Source: Levilactobacillus bambusae (GTDB lineage: Bacteria; Bacillota; Bacilli; Lactobacillales; Lactobacillaceae). From it: a stretch of DNA of 64,000 bases. The stretch covers positions 1-64,000 of the forward strand of contig NZ_QCXQ01000001.1 of NCBI RefSeq assembly GCF_003124125.1. Reading direction: 5' to 3'. Both the position numbers and the translations under genes were made by a program. Numbering within the stretch: the stretch's first letter is position 1; each line of letters opens with the position of its first letter. Positions 46,263-55,397 of this stretch are shown here, one piece after another. The notes under the pieces are model-generated. The model saw nothing but the letters and a program-made list of their open reading frames with translations. It did no database searches and was not told where the DNA came from.

Positions 46263-47912
46263 ATGAGTCGGTTAAAGCGGATAATAACGGTTGGGACGGT
46301 TGCACTAGCAGCGGTAGTCCTAGCGGCTTGCTCCAATCAGTCATCAAAAAACGGGGAGAGTCATCAGTTAAGCGACAAACAGGTATTAAATCTATCCACA
46401 ACGTCTGAAGTAACCAGTATGGATATCTCCAAGGCTGCTGATTCAATTAGTTTAACCCAGTTGTATCACACCCAAGAGGGGTTGTATCGACTAGGGAAAA
46501 AGGAAAAGGTTGAAAATGCTTTAGCGACCAGCACGAAGGTCAGTTCCGATGGTAAAACCTACACGTTTACCCTTCGGAAAAACAATAAGTGGAATGATGG
46601 TAGGCCAGTAACGGCCAAGGACTTCGTTTATTCTTGGCGGCGAACCGTAAATCCTAAGACCGCTAGTAGCTACGCTTACCTATTTGACGGCGTTAAAAAC
46701 TATGGTGCCATTCAAAAGGGCACGATGAATCCAGATACTTTAGGGATTAAGGCCGTTGGTAACGACAAGTTAGTGGTCACACTAGAAAAACCGGTCCCTT
46801 ATTTCAAGCTGTTACTGGCCTTTCCGGTGTTCTTTCCTCAGGAACAATCAGCCGTGGAAAAGTACGGCAGCAAGAATGGGTTGTCCAGTGAAACGACGGC
46901 TTACGATGGTCCATTTACCATGAAAAATTGGACGGGAACGAACGATAACTGGAAACTAGCCAAGAACTCAAACTATTGGGATAAGAAGGGGGTTCATCTA
47001 AATGCCATTAACCTAGAAGTGGTTAAGGATGCCTCAACTGGGCTTAACTTATACCAGTCAGGTAAGTTAGACTCAACGCCGCTCTCCGGAACTCAAATTC
47101 CGTCGTTAAAGAATAACCCTGATATGAAAACTTATGTGGGCGGGTCAACGGTCTACCTGCAATTTAACCAAAAGAAGGTTGATGCCTTTAAGAACGTGAA
47201 GATTCGGCAGGCCCTAAGTCTGGCCATCAATAAGGAGTCGCTCGCTAAAAATGTTCTCCGGAACGGCTCAAAGGCGCCCCTCGGGTTTGTTTCAGAAAAC
47301 TTTTTCCAAAATCCCAAGACGAAGACGGATTTTGCTAAGGACGCCTACGTTAAGGATGGGGTATCATATGATTTAGCTAAGGCTAAAACTTTGCTGAAGA
47401 CTGGGCTTAAGGAAAGTGGCAAATCGTCACTCTCCTTTGACTTATTGACGGACAATACCGACGTTGATAAAACAACCGCGCAGTACGTTCAATCCCAACT
47501 GCAGAAGTTGCCTAACGTTAAGGTAAACATTGTGGATACGACTTACAAGACCCGGTTAGCCCGTTCAACCTCGGGCGACTTTGATATGGTCCTTTCCAGT
47601 TGGGGCGCCGATTTTGCTGACCCCATTAACTTCTTGGATTTAATGCAGAAGGGCAACAGCAACAACGCCGGCGACTTTAACGATTCAACTTATAATCAGT
47701 TGTTGGATAAGGCCGAGGGTGAGGATGCCAATAATAAGGACGCTCGCTATACCGATCTGGTTAACGCTGAAAAACAGTTAATGAACCAGCAGGGATTAAT
47801 TCCCCTCTATCAGCCAGCAACGGTGGAAATGTGGAATCAGCACGTTAAGGGCTACATTTGGAATCCAGCCGGGATGAGTCGTGACTGGAAGTCAATTTAT
47901 ATCACCAAGTAA
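46263..47912 (+). CDS. oppA: oligopeptide-binding lipoprotein (OppA family)
   Basis: A 549-residue family 5 extracellular solute-binding protein. Lipoprotein signal MSRLKRIITVGTVALAAVVL with lipobox LAAC (Cys23), then KQVLNLSTTSEVTSMD and the conserved GLYRLGKKEKVENALA and FTLRKNNKWNDG segments. It would deliver peptides to an Opp permease, but no oppBCDF genes are adjacent. ATG 46263 has GGGAGAGG upstream; 42 bases further upstream is an in-frame ATG without SD. Peptides imported this way could feed PepF. Confidence 0.93.
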   Translation: MSRLKRIITVGTVALAAVVLAACSNQSSKNGESHQLSDKQVLNLSTTSEVTSMDISKAADSISLTQLYHTQEGLYRLGKKEKVENALATSTKVSSDGKTYTFTLRKNNKWNDGRPVTAKDFVYSWRRTVNPKTASSYAYLFDGVKNYGAIQKGTMNPDTLGIKAVGNDKLVVTLEKPVPYFKLLLAFPVFFPQEQSAVEKYGSKNGLSSETTAYDGPFTMKNWTGTNDNWKLAKNSNYWDKKGVHLNAINLEVVKDASTGLNLYQSGKLDSTPLSGTQIPSLKNNPDMKTYVGGSTVYLQFNQKKVDAFKNVKIRQALSLAINKESLAKNVLRNGSKAPLGFVSENFFQNPKTKTDFAKDAYVKDGVSYDLAKAKTLLKTGLKESGKSSLSFDLLTDNTDVDKTTAQYVQSQLQKLPNVKVNIVDTTYKTRLARSTSGDFDMVLSSWGADFADPINFLDLMQKGNSNNAGDFNDSTYNQLLDKAEGEDANNKDARYTDLVNAEKQLMNQQGLIPLYQPATVEMWNQHVKGYIWNPAGMSRDWKSIYITK

Positions 47913-47922
47913 ATAACGGTGT

Positions 47923-47952
47923 AAGCGGAAGCGAAGGCTTCCGCTTTTTTTT
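47923..47952 (+). terminator. terminator of oppA
   Basis: AAGCGGAAGC-GAAG-GCTTCCGCTT followed by six more Ts. Confidence 0.93.
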
Positions 47953-48032
47953 GTTGGTTGGCAATAATCTCCCAACGGAATGAGAGAATAATGATAATTT
48001 AGAATGATTTTCGGGCGGGGGACAAAATTTAA

Positions 48033-48061
48033 TTGAAAAATGTGCAAAATAATGGTATACC
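48033..48061 (+). promoter_or_regulatory. promoter of murQ
   Basis: TTGAAA and TATACC with 17-bp spacing and TGG before the -10. Confidence 0.7.
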
Positions 48062-48072
48062 TAAAGTAGTTA

Positions 48073-48087
48073 ATGAAAGCGAATACA
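48073..48087 (+). promoter_or_regulatory. cre site (CcpA operator) downstream of the murQ promoter
   Basis: ATGAAAGCGAATACA fits the catabolite-responsive element consensus WTGNAANCGNWNNCW at every fixed position. It lies just after the predicted transcription start, where bound CcpA would block transcription when glucose is plentiful. Confidence 0.75.
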
Positions 48088-48151
48088 TAACTGCTGGGCT
48101 GGGAAATAAGTCCTATCAGACCAGTTATTTTTGATTAGGAGGTAAGTTAAA

Positions 48152-49078
48152 ATGAAGATTGATGATCTTTTAACGGAACAACGGAATCACCGATCAACTC
48201 ACATTGACCGGGAAACGACGCTTGAAATGGTTTCTACCATGAATCATGAAGACCAACGGGTTGCAAGAGCAGTTCAAAAACAACTCCCACAAATTGCGGA
48301 CGCGATTGATGCGGCTTACCCTAAATTTGACAACGGGGGACGCATAATTTACATTGGCGCCGGGACATCCGGCCGATTAGGGGTCATGGATGCAACTGAG
48401 CTCGTACCCACGTACGGCTTAGCTGATGATCAGACGTTTGGGCTGATCGCTGGTGGTTCAGAAGCCATGGATCATACCGTTCAAGATGCGGAAGACTCAG
48501 AGGAACTGGCGGAACAGGACCTTCAAAAAATTAAGTTAACGGATCAGGACATTTTAATTGCTATGGCAGCCAGTGGGCAGACCCCGTATACCGTTGCGGG
48601 CCTAAAGTATGCTGGTCAGGTAGGAACATTACGAATTGGTTTTTCCTGTGTGGCTGAAAGCCCAATTGAACAGAATTGCGACTATCCCATTACTCCCGTT
48701 GTTGGACCGGAAGTGATTACTGGTGCCACCCTAATGAAGGCGGGAACGGCTGAAAAAATGGTATTAAATATGCTTTCAACGGGAATTATGATTAAATCGG
48801 GTAAGGTCTATCAGAATTTGATGATTAACGTCGTTCCAACCAATGAGAAGACCTTTGACCGGGCGAAACGTATTATCGCTGAGGCCACCCAAACCACGCC
48901 GCTGGTAGCAGAGCGTGCCCTTCATCGGGTCAATAATGATGTCCCCTTAGCTATTGTGCTGATTGAAACCAAGGGGACCATTGCAGAAGCCAGAAAAATG
49001 TTAGCGGCGGCCGGGGGGCGGGTCAGTTTAGCCGTTAAGCTCAGCCATGAAGCCCAACAGGTGCCAGCCAGTCATTAA
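48152..49078 (+). CDS. murQ: N-acetylmuramic acid 6-phosphate etherase
   Basis: A 308-residue SIS-domain etherase. The MurQ signature IYIGAGTSGRLGVMDA and a second conserved stretch, AAGGRVSLAVKLS, are present. It cleaves MurNAc-6-P to GlcNAc-6-P and lactate, recycling wall sugars. No MurNAc PTS gene (murP) or murR is adjacent. The promoter and cre site upstream fit a carbon-scavenging role. AGGAGG precedes the ATG. Confidence 0.95.
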   Translation: MKIDDLLTEQRNHRSTHIDRETTLEMVSTMNHEDQRVARAVQKQLPQIADAIDAAYPKFDNGGRIIYIGAGTSGRLGVMDATELVPTYGLADDQTFGLIAGGSEAMDHTVQDAEDSEELAEQDLQKIKLTDQDILIAMAASGQTPYTVAGLKYAGQVGTLRIGFSCVAESPIEQNCDYPITPVVGPEVITGATLMKAGTAEKMVLNMLSTGIMIKSGKVYQNLMINVVPTNEKTFDRAKRIIAEATQTTPLVAERALHRVNNDVPLAIVLIETKGTIAEARKMLAAAGGRVSLAVKLSHEAQQVPASH

Positions 49079-49084
49079 CCTTTC

Positions 49085-49113
49085 TTGACGCAAGCTGCGA
49101 TGTCTTATAAAAT
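49085..49113 (+). promoter_or_regulatory. promoter of the aldo/keto reductase gene
   Basis: TTGACG and TAAAAT with 17-bp spacing, directly after murQ. Confidence 0.6.
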
Positions 49114-49150
49114 TTAGCTGTATCTATTAATCACGAGGAGTGTTGTTGAA

Positions 49151-50140
49151 ATGTATTCTGCAGATGAAAATCGTTACAACAAAATCCCCATCCGACGCGC
49201 AGGCAATACGGGCTTTCAGTTACCCGCCATTTCGTTTGGGATGTGGCATGGGTTTGGCGATACCGCCAACTATGCGGCGACCCGAACGATTTTATTGCAC
49301 GCGTTTGATGCTGGAATCTTTAGTTTTGATTTAGCGGCCAACTACGGTCCGGGTTCCGGTGCAGCTGAAAAACTATTCGGGGAAGTTTATGCCTCTGATT
49401 TAAAACCCTACCGGGATGAATTAGTCATTTCGACTAAGGCCGGTTACCACATGTGGCCAGGGCCTTACGGGGAAATGAGTTCACGTAAAACCTTAGTTGC
49501 CTCACTTGATCGAAGTTTAATCAACATGGGGTTAGACTACGTTGATATCTATTATAGTCACCGTCCCGATCCTAACACCGCGCCCGAGGAGACTGCCCAG
49601 GCTTTGGACCATGTGGTTCGGCAAGGCAAGGCTTTGTATGCGGGGATCTCTAACTACGATGCTAAGCAAACGGCCGCAATGGTTAAAGTTTTCCGGGAAT
49701 TAAAAACGCCGTTTGTCATTAATCAGGTTTCCTATAATATGCTGAACCGTAGCGTTGAGGAAGACGGATTACTGACTGAACTCCGAAACGATAACGTTGG
49801 CATGATGGCTTATGGACCACTTGCTGAGGGACTGTTGACGGATAAATATTTAACCGGCGTTCCACAAGATTTTCCACTTCACTTTACCAGCAAGTATCTG
49901 CTAGATGGCGGCACTGAAGCCCTAACGAAAAAAATTAATGAGTTAAACCAAATTGCGGAGGGGCGGAACCAAACTCTGTCCCAGATGGCGATGGCGTGGT
50001 TGCTGCATGATCCCGTTGTCACCAGTGTGATTACCGGGACGACCAATCCAGATCATCTGGATGATAATCTTAAGGCACTCGATAACCTTAACTTTACTCA
50101 GGATGAATTGGACGCAATTGATAAGATCGTTCAAGGATAA
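49151..50140 (+). CDS. aldo/keto reductase, YghZ/glyceraldehyde-3-phosphate-reductase-like
   Basis: A 329-residue AKR with a TIM barrel. Catalytic-tetrad candidates: the Asp of FDLAANYGPG, its Tyr, the Lys of STKAGYH and the His of YYSHRPD. The GYHMWPGPYGEMSSRK loop is typical of the AKR14/YghZ branch, which reduces L-glyceraldehyde-3-phosphate and methylglyoxal with NADPH. It has its own promoter and a downstream terminator, so it is probably not dependent on murQ. Confidence 0.88.
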   Translation: MYSADENRYNKIPIRRAGNTGFQLPAISFGMWHGFGDTANYAATRTILLHAFDAGIFSFDLAANYGPGSGAAEKLFGEVYASDLKPYRDELVISTKAGYHMWPGPYGEMSSRKTLVASLDRSLINMGLDYVDIYYSHRPDPNTAPEETAQALDHVVRQGKALYAGISNYDAKQTAAMVKVFRELKTPFVINQVSYNMLNRSVEEDGLLTELRNDNVGMMAYGPLAEGLLTDKYLTGVPQDFPLHFTSKYLLDGGTEALTKKINELNQIAEGRNQTLSQMAMAWLLHDPVVTSVITGTTNPDHLDDNLKALDNLNFTQDELDAIDKIVQG

Positions 50141-50151
50141 ACATAATCGGG

Positions 50152-50186
50152 GAGCTTTCGACAGGTTTTTGTCGGATGCTCTTTTT
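50152..50186 (+). terminator. terminator of the aldo/keto reductase gene
   Basis: GAGCTTTCGACA pairs imperfectly with TGTCGGATGCTC, then TTTTT. Confidence 0.75.
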
Positions 50187-50253
50187 CTTTGCCTAATAGG
50201 TGACGTATAATAAACGTTAAGTAATGATAATTGATGACATGGAGAGATGAGAA

Positions 50254-51261
50254 ATGGCAGGGAAAGTAACCATTCGGGATGTGGCCGCAATTGCCGGCGT
50301 ATCGGTAACAACCGTTTCACAAATTTTAAATGGGAAGGGGGAACGATTTACACCCGAGACTCAGGAGCGGGTGAAGCAGGCTCAACAAAACTTAGGGTAT
50401 GTGCCTAATTACAACGCTAGAAACCTGGTTTCCCAGTCCACAAGGACCATTGGGGTTCTTGTGCCAGACTTGAGTAACGCTTTTTTTACGTCCTTTATTC
50501 GGGGAATTCAAACCCGTGCAAAGGTCGATCAATTCGTTCCGCTAATTTTAGAGACGAATCGGAATGAAGAGTTAGAACGGGATTACGTCCAGGAACTCGT
50601 TCAGAGAACGGCCAACGGAATTATTATTTCGAGTGCGGCAATTACATCGGATACGATTGATAACTTATTAAAGCCTAATCATATTCCTTACATATTATTT
50701 GATCAAAATACGTTAACAAGTGGTGATCGGGTTGATATTAATGAACATGAGGGTGGGCGATTAGCCGCACAACACCTCATTGAACTCGGGCACCGGCAAG
50801 TCGCCATTATGATGCCTAAGCAGGCAACGCTAAATATTCAGGCCCGTTACACCGGTTTTTGTGCGGAATTTCAAAAGATTGGCGAACTACCCAAGACAGT
50901 CCTGTCTGATATGACACCTCAGGCAGGATACTCAGCTGCTGATACGGTTCGAAAACTCGGGGTTTCCGCTGTCTTTGCCATTAATGATGAAATGGCAATT
51001 GGCCTGATGAAGGGGCTAAAGGACGCCAAAGTATCGGTTCCTGAACAGGTTTCTGTCATTGGCTATGACGATGTTGAAATGGGCGCCTACGTTACACCAA
51101 TGCTCACAACCATTCACCAGCCGATTTACGAGATGGGAGTCGAGGCGGCTAAACTTCTGGTGGATCGGATTCATCAACCGGACGCTCCCTATGAATCTTT
51201 GATGCTGCCCGTTTCGCTGGTCGTTCGGCAGAGTACTCGTCGACGAGAAATAAGTGACTAA
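50254..51261 (+). CDS. rbsR: LacI-family repressor of the ribose operon (RbsR)
   Basis: A 335-residue LacI/GalR regulator. Helix-turn-helix and hinge: VTIRDVAAIAGVSVTTVSQILNG (5-27) with YNARNLVSQSTRTIGVLVPDLS after it. The periplasmic-binding-protein-like domain fills the rest. It lies just before rbsK and a 26-bp palindromic operator with the central CG that LacI-family proteins use. A TATAAT-like -10 at 50206-50211 precedes it. Ribose as inducer is inferred from the downstream genes. Confidence 0.9.
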   Translation: MAGKVTIRDVAAIAGVSVTTVSQILNGKGERFTPETQERVKQAQQNLGYVPNYNARNLVSQSTRTIGVLVPDLSNAFFTSFIRGIQTRAKVDQFVPLILETNRNEELERDYVQELVQRTANGIIISSAAITSDTIDNLLKPNHIPYILFDQNTLTSGDRVDINEHEGGRLAAQHLIELGHRQVAIMMPKQATLNIQARYTGFCAEFQKIGELPKTVLSDMTPQAGYSAADTVRKLGVSAVFAINDEMAIGLMKGLKDAKVSVPEQVSVIGYDDVEMGAYVTPMLTTIHQPIYEMGVEAAKLLVDRIHQPDAPYESLMLPVSLVVRQSTRRREISD

Positions 51262-51276
51262 ATTCACGAAAAGGGG

Positions 51277-51305
51277 TTGAATGCCCTTTCAAAATATGAT
51301 ATGAT
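51277..51305 (+). promoter_or_regulatory. promoter of rbsK-rbsD-permease
   Basis: TTGAAT and TATGAT with 17-bp spacing, beginning 16 bases after the rbsR stop. It would give a leader of about 105 nt. Confidence 0.65.
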
Positions 51306-51315
51306 TTCAAACGTT

Positions 51316-51360
51316 GCCAAAAGTGAAACCTATTTTACAGGTAGGTTTTTATTTTTTGGC
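51316..51360 (+). terminator. terminator/attenuator-like hairpin in the rbs leader
   Basis: AAACCTA (51326-51332) pairs with TAGGTTT (51342-51348), followed by TTATTTTTT. An outer GCCAAAA/TTTTGGC pair (51316-51322, 51354-51360) can close around it. It ends rbsR transcription and may also attenuate transcripts started at 51312. Confidence 0.65.
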
Positions 51361-51386
51361 CATCTTGTAAAACGTTTTACAAGATG
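51361..51386. promoter_or_regulatory. 26-bp perfect palindrome, probable RbsR operator
   Basis: The sequence is exactly self-complementary around the centre CG (51373-51374); the core is TTGTAAAACGTTTTACAA. LacI-family operators have this shape. It lies about 30 bp before the rbsK start and downstream of the only good promoter, which implies roadblock-type repression. Confidence 0.85.
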
Positions 51387-51416
51387 TTAACAGGTTAAAT
51401 TTTAGGAGGAATCCAT

Positions 51417-52340
51417 ATGACAAATCGTGTAACTGTTCTTGGAAGTTTAAACGTAGATACAATTTTACAAATTGAACGAAATCCAAAACCCGGTGAAACA
51501 CTTTCAGCCAATGAAAAATCAAACGCTGCGGGGGGGAAGGGAGCGAATCAAGCCGTTGCTGCCGTCCGTGCCGGTGCCAAAACGGCCTTTATTGGTAAGG
51601 TTGGCCAAGATGGCGAAGGCGAAATGATGATTAACGCCTTAAAGGTTGACGGAATCGATACGGCTGCAATTGCTGTTGATGCGAAGGCGGGGACGGGGAG
51701 TGCCACGATCCTGCTGGATTCAAACGGGCAAAACAGTATCTTAGTGTACGGTGGTGCCAACCAACGGGTAACCGAGACTGAGGTTTCGGCTGCCGAGCAA
51801 ACCATTGCGGCATCGGATTTTTTGATTACGCAGTTTGAGACGCCTCAGGAGACGGCTAAGGTGGCCTTTGAAACGGCCAAGAAGAACGGTGTCGTTACTA
51901 TTTTAAACCCAGCACCGGCAACGACGATCGATTCCGAGCTCTTGAGTTTAACGGACTTAGTCATCCCTAACGAAACTGAAAGTGCCTTATTAACGGGAAT
52001 TGATGTAACGGATGAAGCTTCAATGGACGAAAATGCCGCTAAGTTCCGTGAAATGGGGGCTAAGAACCTGATTATTACCGTTGGTGATAAGGGAGCCTAC
52101 TACAATACGGAGAATGCCGGCCATGGGTTTGTGCCAGCCTTTAAGGTAAAGGCCGTTGATACAACCGCTGCCGGGGATACGTTTATCGGAGCCCTTAGTT
52201 CGCAGTTAAACCCCGATTTGAGTAACGTTGAAGAAGCTTTAACGTTTGCACAACGAGCTAGTTCGCTTACCGTTCAACGACTTGGAGCAATGCCATCGAT
52301 CCCAACAATTGCTGAAGTTAAGGAAGCTAATCACCAATAA
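51417..52340 (+). CDS. rbsK: ribokinase
   Basis: A 307-residue PfkB-family kinase. Both signatures are present: [16 protein letters not shown] near residue 40 and [13 protein letters not shown] near 250 with the catalytic Asp. It phosphorylates ribose to ribose-5-phosphate. TAGGAGGA precedes the ATG. First gene of the rbsK-rbsD-permease operon; 10 bp to rbsD. Confidence 0.94.
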   Translation: MTNRVTVLGSLNVDTILQIERNPKPGETLSANEKSNAAGGKGANQAVAAVRAGAKTAFIGKVGQDGEGEMMINALKVDGIDTAAIAVDAKAGTGSATILLDSNGQNSILVYGGANQRVTETEVSAAEQTIAASDFLITQFETPQETAKVAFETAKKNGVVTILNPAPATTIDSELLSLTDLVIPNETESALLTGIDVTDEASMDENAAKFREMGAKNLIITVGDKGAYYNTENAGHGFVPAFKVKAVDTTAAGDTFIGALSSQLNPDLSNVEEALTFAQRASSLTVQRLGAMPSIPTIAEVKEANHQ

Positions 52341-52350
52341 GGAGGACCAC

Positions 52351-52746
52351 ATGAAAAAGACAACCGTGATTAATACGGAATTATCCAGTTTGATTGCTGG
52401 AATGGGTCATATGGACTGGATGGCCATCGGCGATGCTGGAATGCCAGTGCCCATGGGAACCAAAAAGATTGATTTAGCGGTGACAAAGCAGCTCCCTAGC
52501 TTTATCGATGTCCTCAAGAATGTGTTGGCTGAAATGGAGGTTCAACGGATTTACTTGGCGGATGAAATTAAGACTGAAAATCCAGAGCAATTAAAGGCAA
52601 TTCTTGAACTCCTACCCAACGTGGAAGTTACTTATGTGCCACACACTGAACTTAAGCAGGATTTAAGTCAGACCCATGGCTTTGTCCGAACCGGAGAAAT
52701 GACTCCGTTCTCAAACATTATTTTAGAAAGTGGCGTTACTTTCTAA
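52351..52746 (+). CDS. rbsD: D-ribose pyranase
   Basis: A 131-residue RbsD/FucU family protein. The catalytic His20 is in [18 protein letters not shown]. It speeds the conversion of beta-pyranose to beta-furanose ribose, giving RbsK its substrate form. The true start is ATG 52351 with GGAGG six bases upstream; the frame is open far into rbsK by chance. Confidence 0.94.
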   Translation: MKKTTVINTELSSLIAGMGHMDWMAIGDAGMPVPMGTKKIDLAVTKQLPSFIDVLKNVLAEMEVQRIYLADEIKTENPEQLKAILELLPNVEVTYVPHTELKQDLSQTHGFVRTGEMTPFSNIILESGVTF

Positions 52747-52764
52747 CGGAAGGAAGACAATAAA

Positions 52765-54120
52765 ATGGATTCAACCGAAACGGCAACAAACAAGCACGGG
52801 TACGTGCAACTATCAGACGGGTACTTAAGTAAAACCCCAATGTTCCAATTTTTACTGGTTTCCATGATTTTCCCACTTTGGGGGGCAGCCGCCAGTTTAA
52901 ACGATATTTTAATTACCCAGTTTAAGACTGTTTTCATGTTAAACGATGTGGCCACTGCGTTTGTTCAAAGTGCATTTTACGGGGGCTACTTCTTAATTGC
53001 CATTCCAGCTTCACTTGTGATTAAGAAAACGTCCTATAAATTTGCCATTATGGTGGGCCTTATTGCGTACATTGTAGGGTGTGGCCTGTTCTTTCCCGCC
53101 TCTCGCGTGGCGACCTACGGAATGTTCCTAGCGGCAATTTTTGCCATTGCCATTGGGTTAAGCTTCCTTGAAACTTCGTGTGAGACCTATAGTTCAATGA
53201 TGGGGCCTCAAAAGACGGCGAACGCCCGGATTAACTTTTCGGGGGCTTTAACGCCGTTAGGAGATATTCTAGGGATTGTCTTAGGAAAGTACCTTATCTT
53301 TGGATCTGTAGATAATCTTTCGGAAAAGATGAGTCATATGCACGGGGCTGCTCGGATCGCTTACGGAGAAAAAATGCTGCAATTGACCCTGCAGCCATAC
53401 AAGTACTTATTAGCCGTCCTCGTCATTATTTTAGTTATCTTGGCCTTTACCCCGATGCCAGCAGCGAAGGCGATGGAAGACACCGCGACGGGTGAAAAGG
53501 TTGAAAAACCGGGCCTAAAAGAAACCTTCCGTTACCTGGCTCACAATACCCGGTTTAAGAAGGGGGTCATGGCTCAGTTCTTCTACGTTGGGATGCAAAC
53601 GACGGTCTGGTCCTTCACGATTCGGTTAGCTCTAAATGTGAACCACCAATTAACGGATAGTGCTGCTTCAACCTTCATGATTTATAGTTACGTTGCCTGG
53701 TTCCTGGGTAAGGTTGTGGCTAACTTCTTCATGAACCACTTCTCAATCACTAAGGTTTTAACCGTTTACTCAGCGTTAGGAACCCTCACTTTAATTGGAA
53801 CCACTTTAATTCCAAATATGACGGCCGTTTGGCTTGCCATTGCGACGAGTTTCTTCTTCGGTCCTGAATGGCCAACGATTTACGCCCATACGCTCGATAC
53901 CGTTACGGATAAGAAGTATACGGAAACTGCGGGGGCCTTCATTGTGATGGCAATTGTTGGGGGAGCTGTGATTCCAGCAGTCCAAGGATTGATTTCTGAT
54001 CTGACAACCATGCAATTCTCATTCATCGTTCCAGCACTTTGTTTCGTGATTGTAACGGTCTACTTCTTCTTTGAATATCGTTACGATCAAAAGCACCCAG
54101 AATTAGTTGACGAATATTAA
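52765..54120 (+). CDS. MFS sugar permease, FucP-like, probable ribose transporter
   Basis: A 451-residue polytopic protein with about 12 membrane helices. It has the FHS/FucP family features PLWGAAASLNDILI in helix 1 and GLSFLETSCETYSSMMGP, the equivalent of the fucose-permease helix-5 region. The family catalyses sugar-proton symport. Its place behind rbsK and rbsD, with no rbsACB ABC transporter or RbsU present, makes it the likely ribose importer here. The substrate is inference from the operon. Confidence 0.85.
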   Translation: MDSTETATNKHGYVQLSDGYLSKTPMFQFLLVSMIFPLWGAAASLNDILITQFKTVFMLNDVATAFVQSAFYGGYFLIAIPASLVIKKTSYKFAIMVGLIAYIVGCGLFFPASRVATYGMFLAAIFAIAIGLSFLETSCETYSSMMGPQKTANARINFSGALTPLGDILGIVLGKYLIFGSVDNLSEKMSHMHGAARIAYGEKMLQLTLQPYKYLLAVLVIILVILAFTPMPAAKAMEDTATGEKVEKPGLKETFRYLAHNTRFKKGVMAQFFYVGMQTTVWSFTIRLALNVNHQLTDSAASTFMIYSYVAWFLGKVVANFFMNHFSITKVLTVYSALGTLTLIGTTLIPNMTAVWLAIATSFFFGPEWPTIYAHTLDTVTDKKYTETAGAFIVMAIVGGAVIPAVQGLISDLTTMQFSFIVPALCFVIVTVYFFFEYRYDQKHPELVDEY

Positions 54121-54162
54121 TCGACTGGGTTATCGAGACATCATCCATATTTAATTAAAACG

Positions 54163-54206
54163 AACCCCATTACCGAACGGAAACCTCGGTTATGGGGTTT
54201 GTTTTT
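54163..54206 (+). terminator. terminator of the rbs operon
   Basis: AACCCCATTACCGA pairs with TCGGTTATGGGGTT (one mismatch), followed by TGTTTTT. Confidence 0.88.
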
Positions 54207-54293
54207 AGTTTTAAACCCCTTTGATTTTGTATTAATCTTTTATCAAGAAATAAATAAGAACTAATGGGATAAAAATCGGGATATTTTGAGTCA

Positions 54294-54302
54294 TGGTATA
54301 AT
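54294..54302 (+). promoter_or_regulatory. extended -10 promoter of the DUF1002 gene
   Basis: TGGTATAAT, a full extended -10 match, 28 bases before the ATG. Confidence 0.65.
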
Positions 54303-54329
54303 AAAACCACTTAAAAGGAGTGGGTATAA

Positions 54330-55397
54330 ATGACTAAGAAATTTATCATCCCGGTTATCGCAATTGCGTTATTAACGGGTGGCAGTATGGCAGCAACTTC
54401 TAATCGGGCTCTGGCAGACGACCAGGCCAGTGACTCATCAGTCATGACATCTTCTGAATCGCAGTCCAGTTCTGATACCACACAAACTAAGGCGCTAAGT
54501 AAGGCTTACGTGGTGTACGGAACCGGGCTGGCCAGCGAGGATAAGGCGAAGGTTGCGGATGCTCTAGGGGTTAAATCAAATTACACGGCTTTAACGGTCG
54601 ATGGTGATGATTACGCTAAATATTTAAACGCCAACGGAACCTCTAATGCCTCAATGATTAGCTGCGTTTCTTTGGCCCCTGCGGATCCCGGATCTGGAGT
54701 TAAAGTTAACATTGTTAATTACGATGGCCAGGATAACATTACGAAGGTGACCTCCCAACAGTATGCGATGGTTGCCACTATGGCGGGGGTCAAAGACGTG
54801 ATTATTACGGTTACGGCGGATAAGGCTGTTTCCGGCGAATCGGCCTTAACGGGCGTATATAAGGCGCTAGCGAACGATGGGCTAACAATGGATGCCGAAA
54901 ATACGAAGGCTGCTAATGGCGTTCTAGATGCCACCCAGTCGGCGATTGACCAAAATAGTGACGATAAAAGTTACCCAGGAAAGCTGATGTCAGCCGTGGG
55001 GGATGTGTCATCACAGCTGGCTGAGGACCGTCAATCAAGTGGACAGACAACGTCAAACACTCAAATTGAGGTGATGCTCAGAGCAGCGCTAAAGAAGGAG
55101 GGCATTGAAAGCCAAACCTCTAACACCACCATTAATAACATTGTGATCTCGTTAAAGAACGTTCAAAATTCACCCGTTTCACTTTCAAAAAACTACGTCA
55201 AAAATGCGTCGAACGTTGCTAATAACTTAAAGGATAGTGTTGGTGACAAAATGGCCAGCTTAAAAGATTACGCCAATAGTGCCGATGCTAAGAAGGCCGA
55301 AAATTGGTTCGCTTCTATTTGGGATCGAATTGTTGACTTCTTTCAGGGGCTTTTTTATTGGTTGATGGTAAGTCTCGTTGCTTCTACGGGCCTCTAA
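54330..55397 (+). CDS. exported DUF1002 family protein
   Basis: A 355-residue secreted or anchored protein: signal peptide with a hydrophobic core FIIPVIAIALLTGGSMA and a likely cleavage near ALADD. A Ser-rich stretch and the DUF1002 domain (AYVVYGTGLASEDKAKVADALGV, VSGESALTGVYKAL) follow. The C terminus has a hydrophobic helix (IVDFFQGLFYWLMVSLVAS) that may hold it to the membrane. The function of the family is unknown. Monocistronic with a strong extended -10. Confidence 0.85.
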   Translation: MTKKFIIPVIAIALLTGGSMAATSNRALADDQASDSSVMTSSESQSSSDTTQTKALSKAYVVYGTGLASEDKAKVADALGVKSNYTALTVDGDDYAKYLNANGTSNASMISCVSLAPADPGSGVKVNIVNYDGQDNITKVTSQQYAMVATMAGVKDVIITVTADKAVSGESALTGVYKALANDGLTMDAENTKAANGVLDATQSAIDQNSDDKSYPGKLMSAVGDVSSQLAEDRQSSGQTTSNTQIEVMLRAALKKEGIESQTSNTTINNIVISLKNVQNSPVSLSKNYVKNASNVANNLKDSVGDKMASLKDYANSADAKKAENWFASIWDRIVDFFQGLFYWLMVSLVASTGL

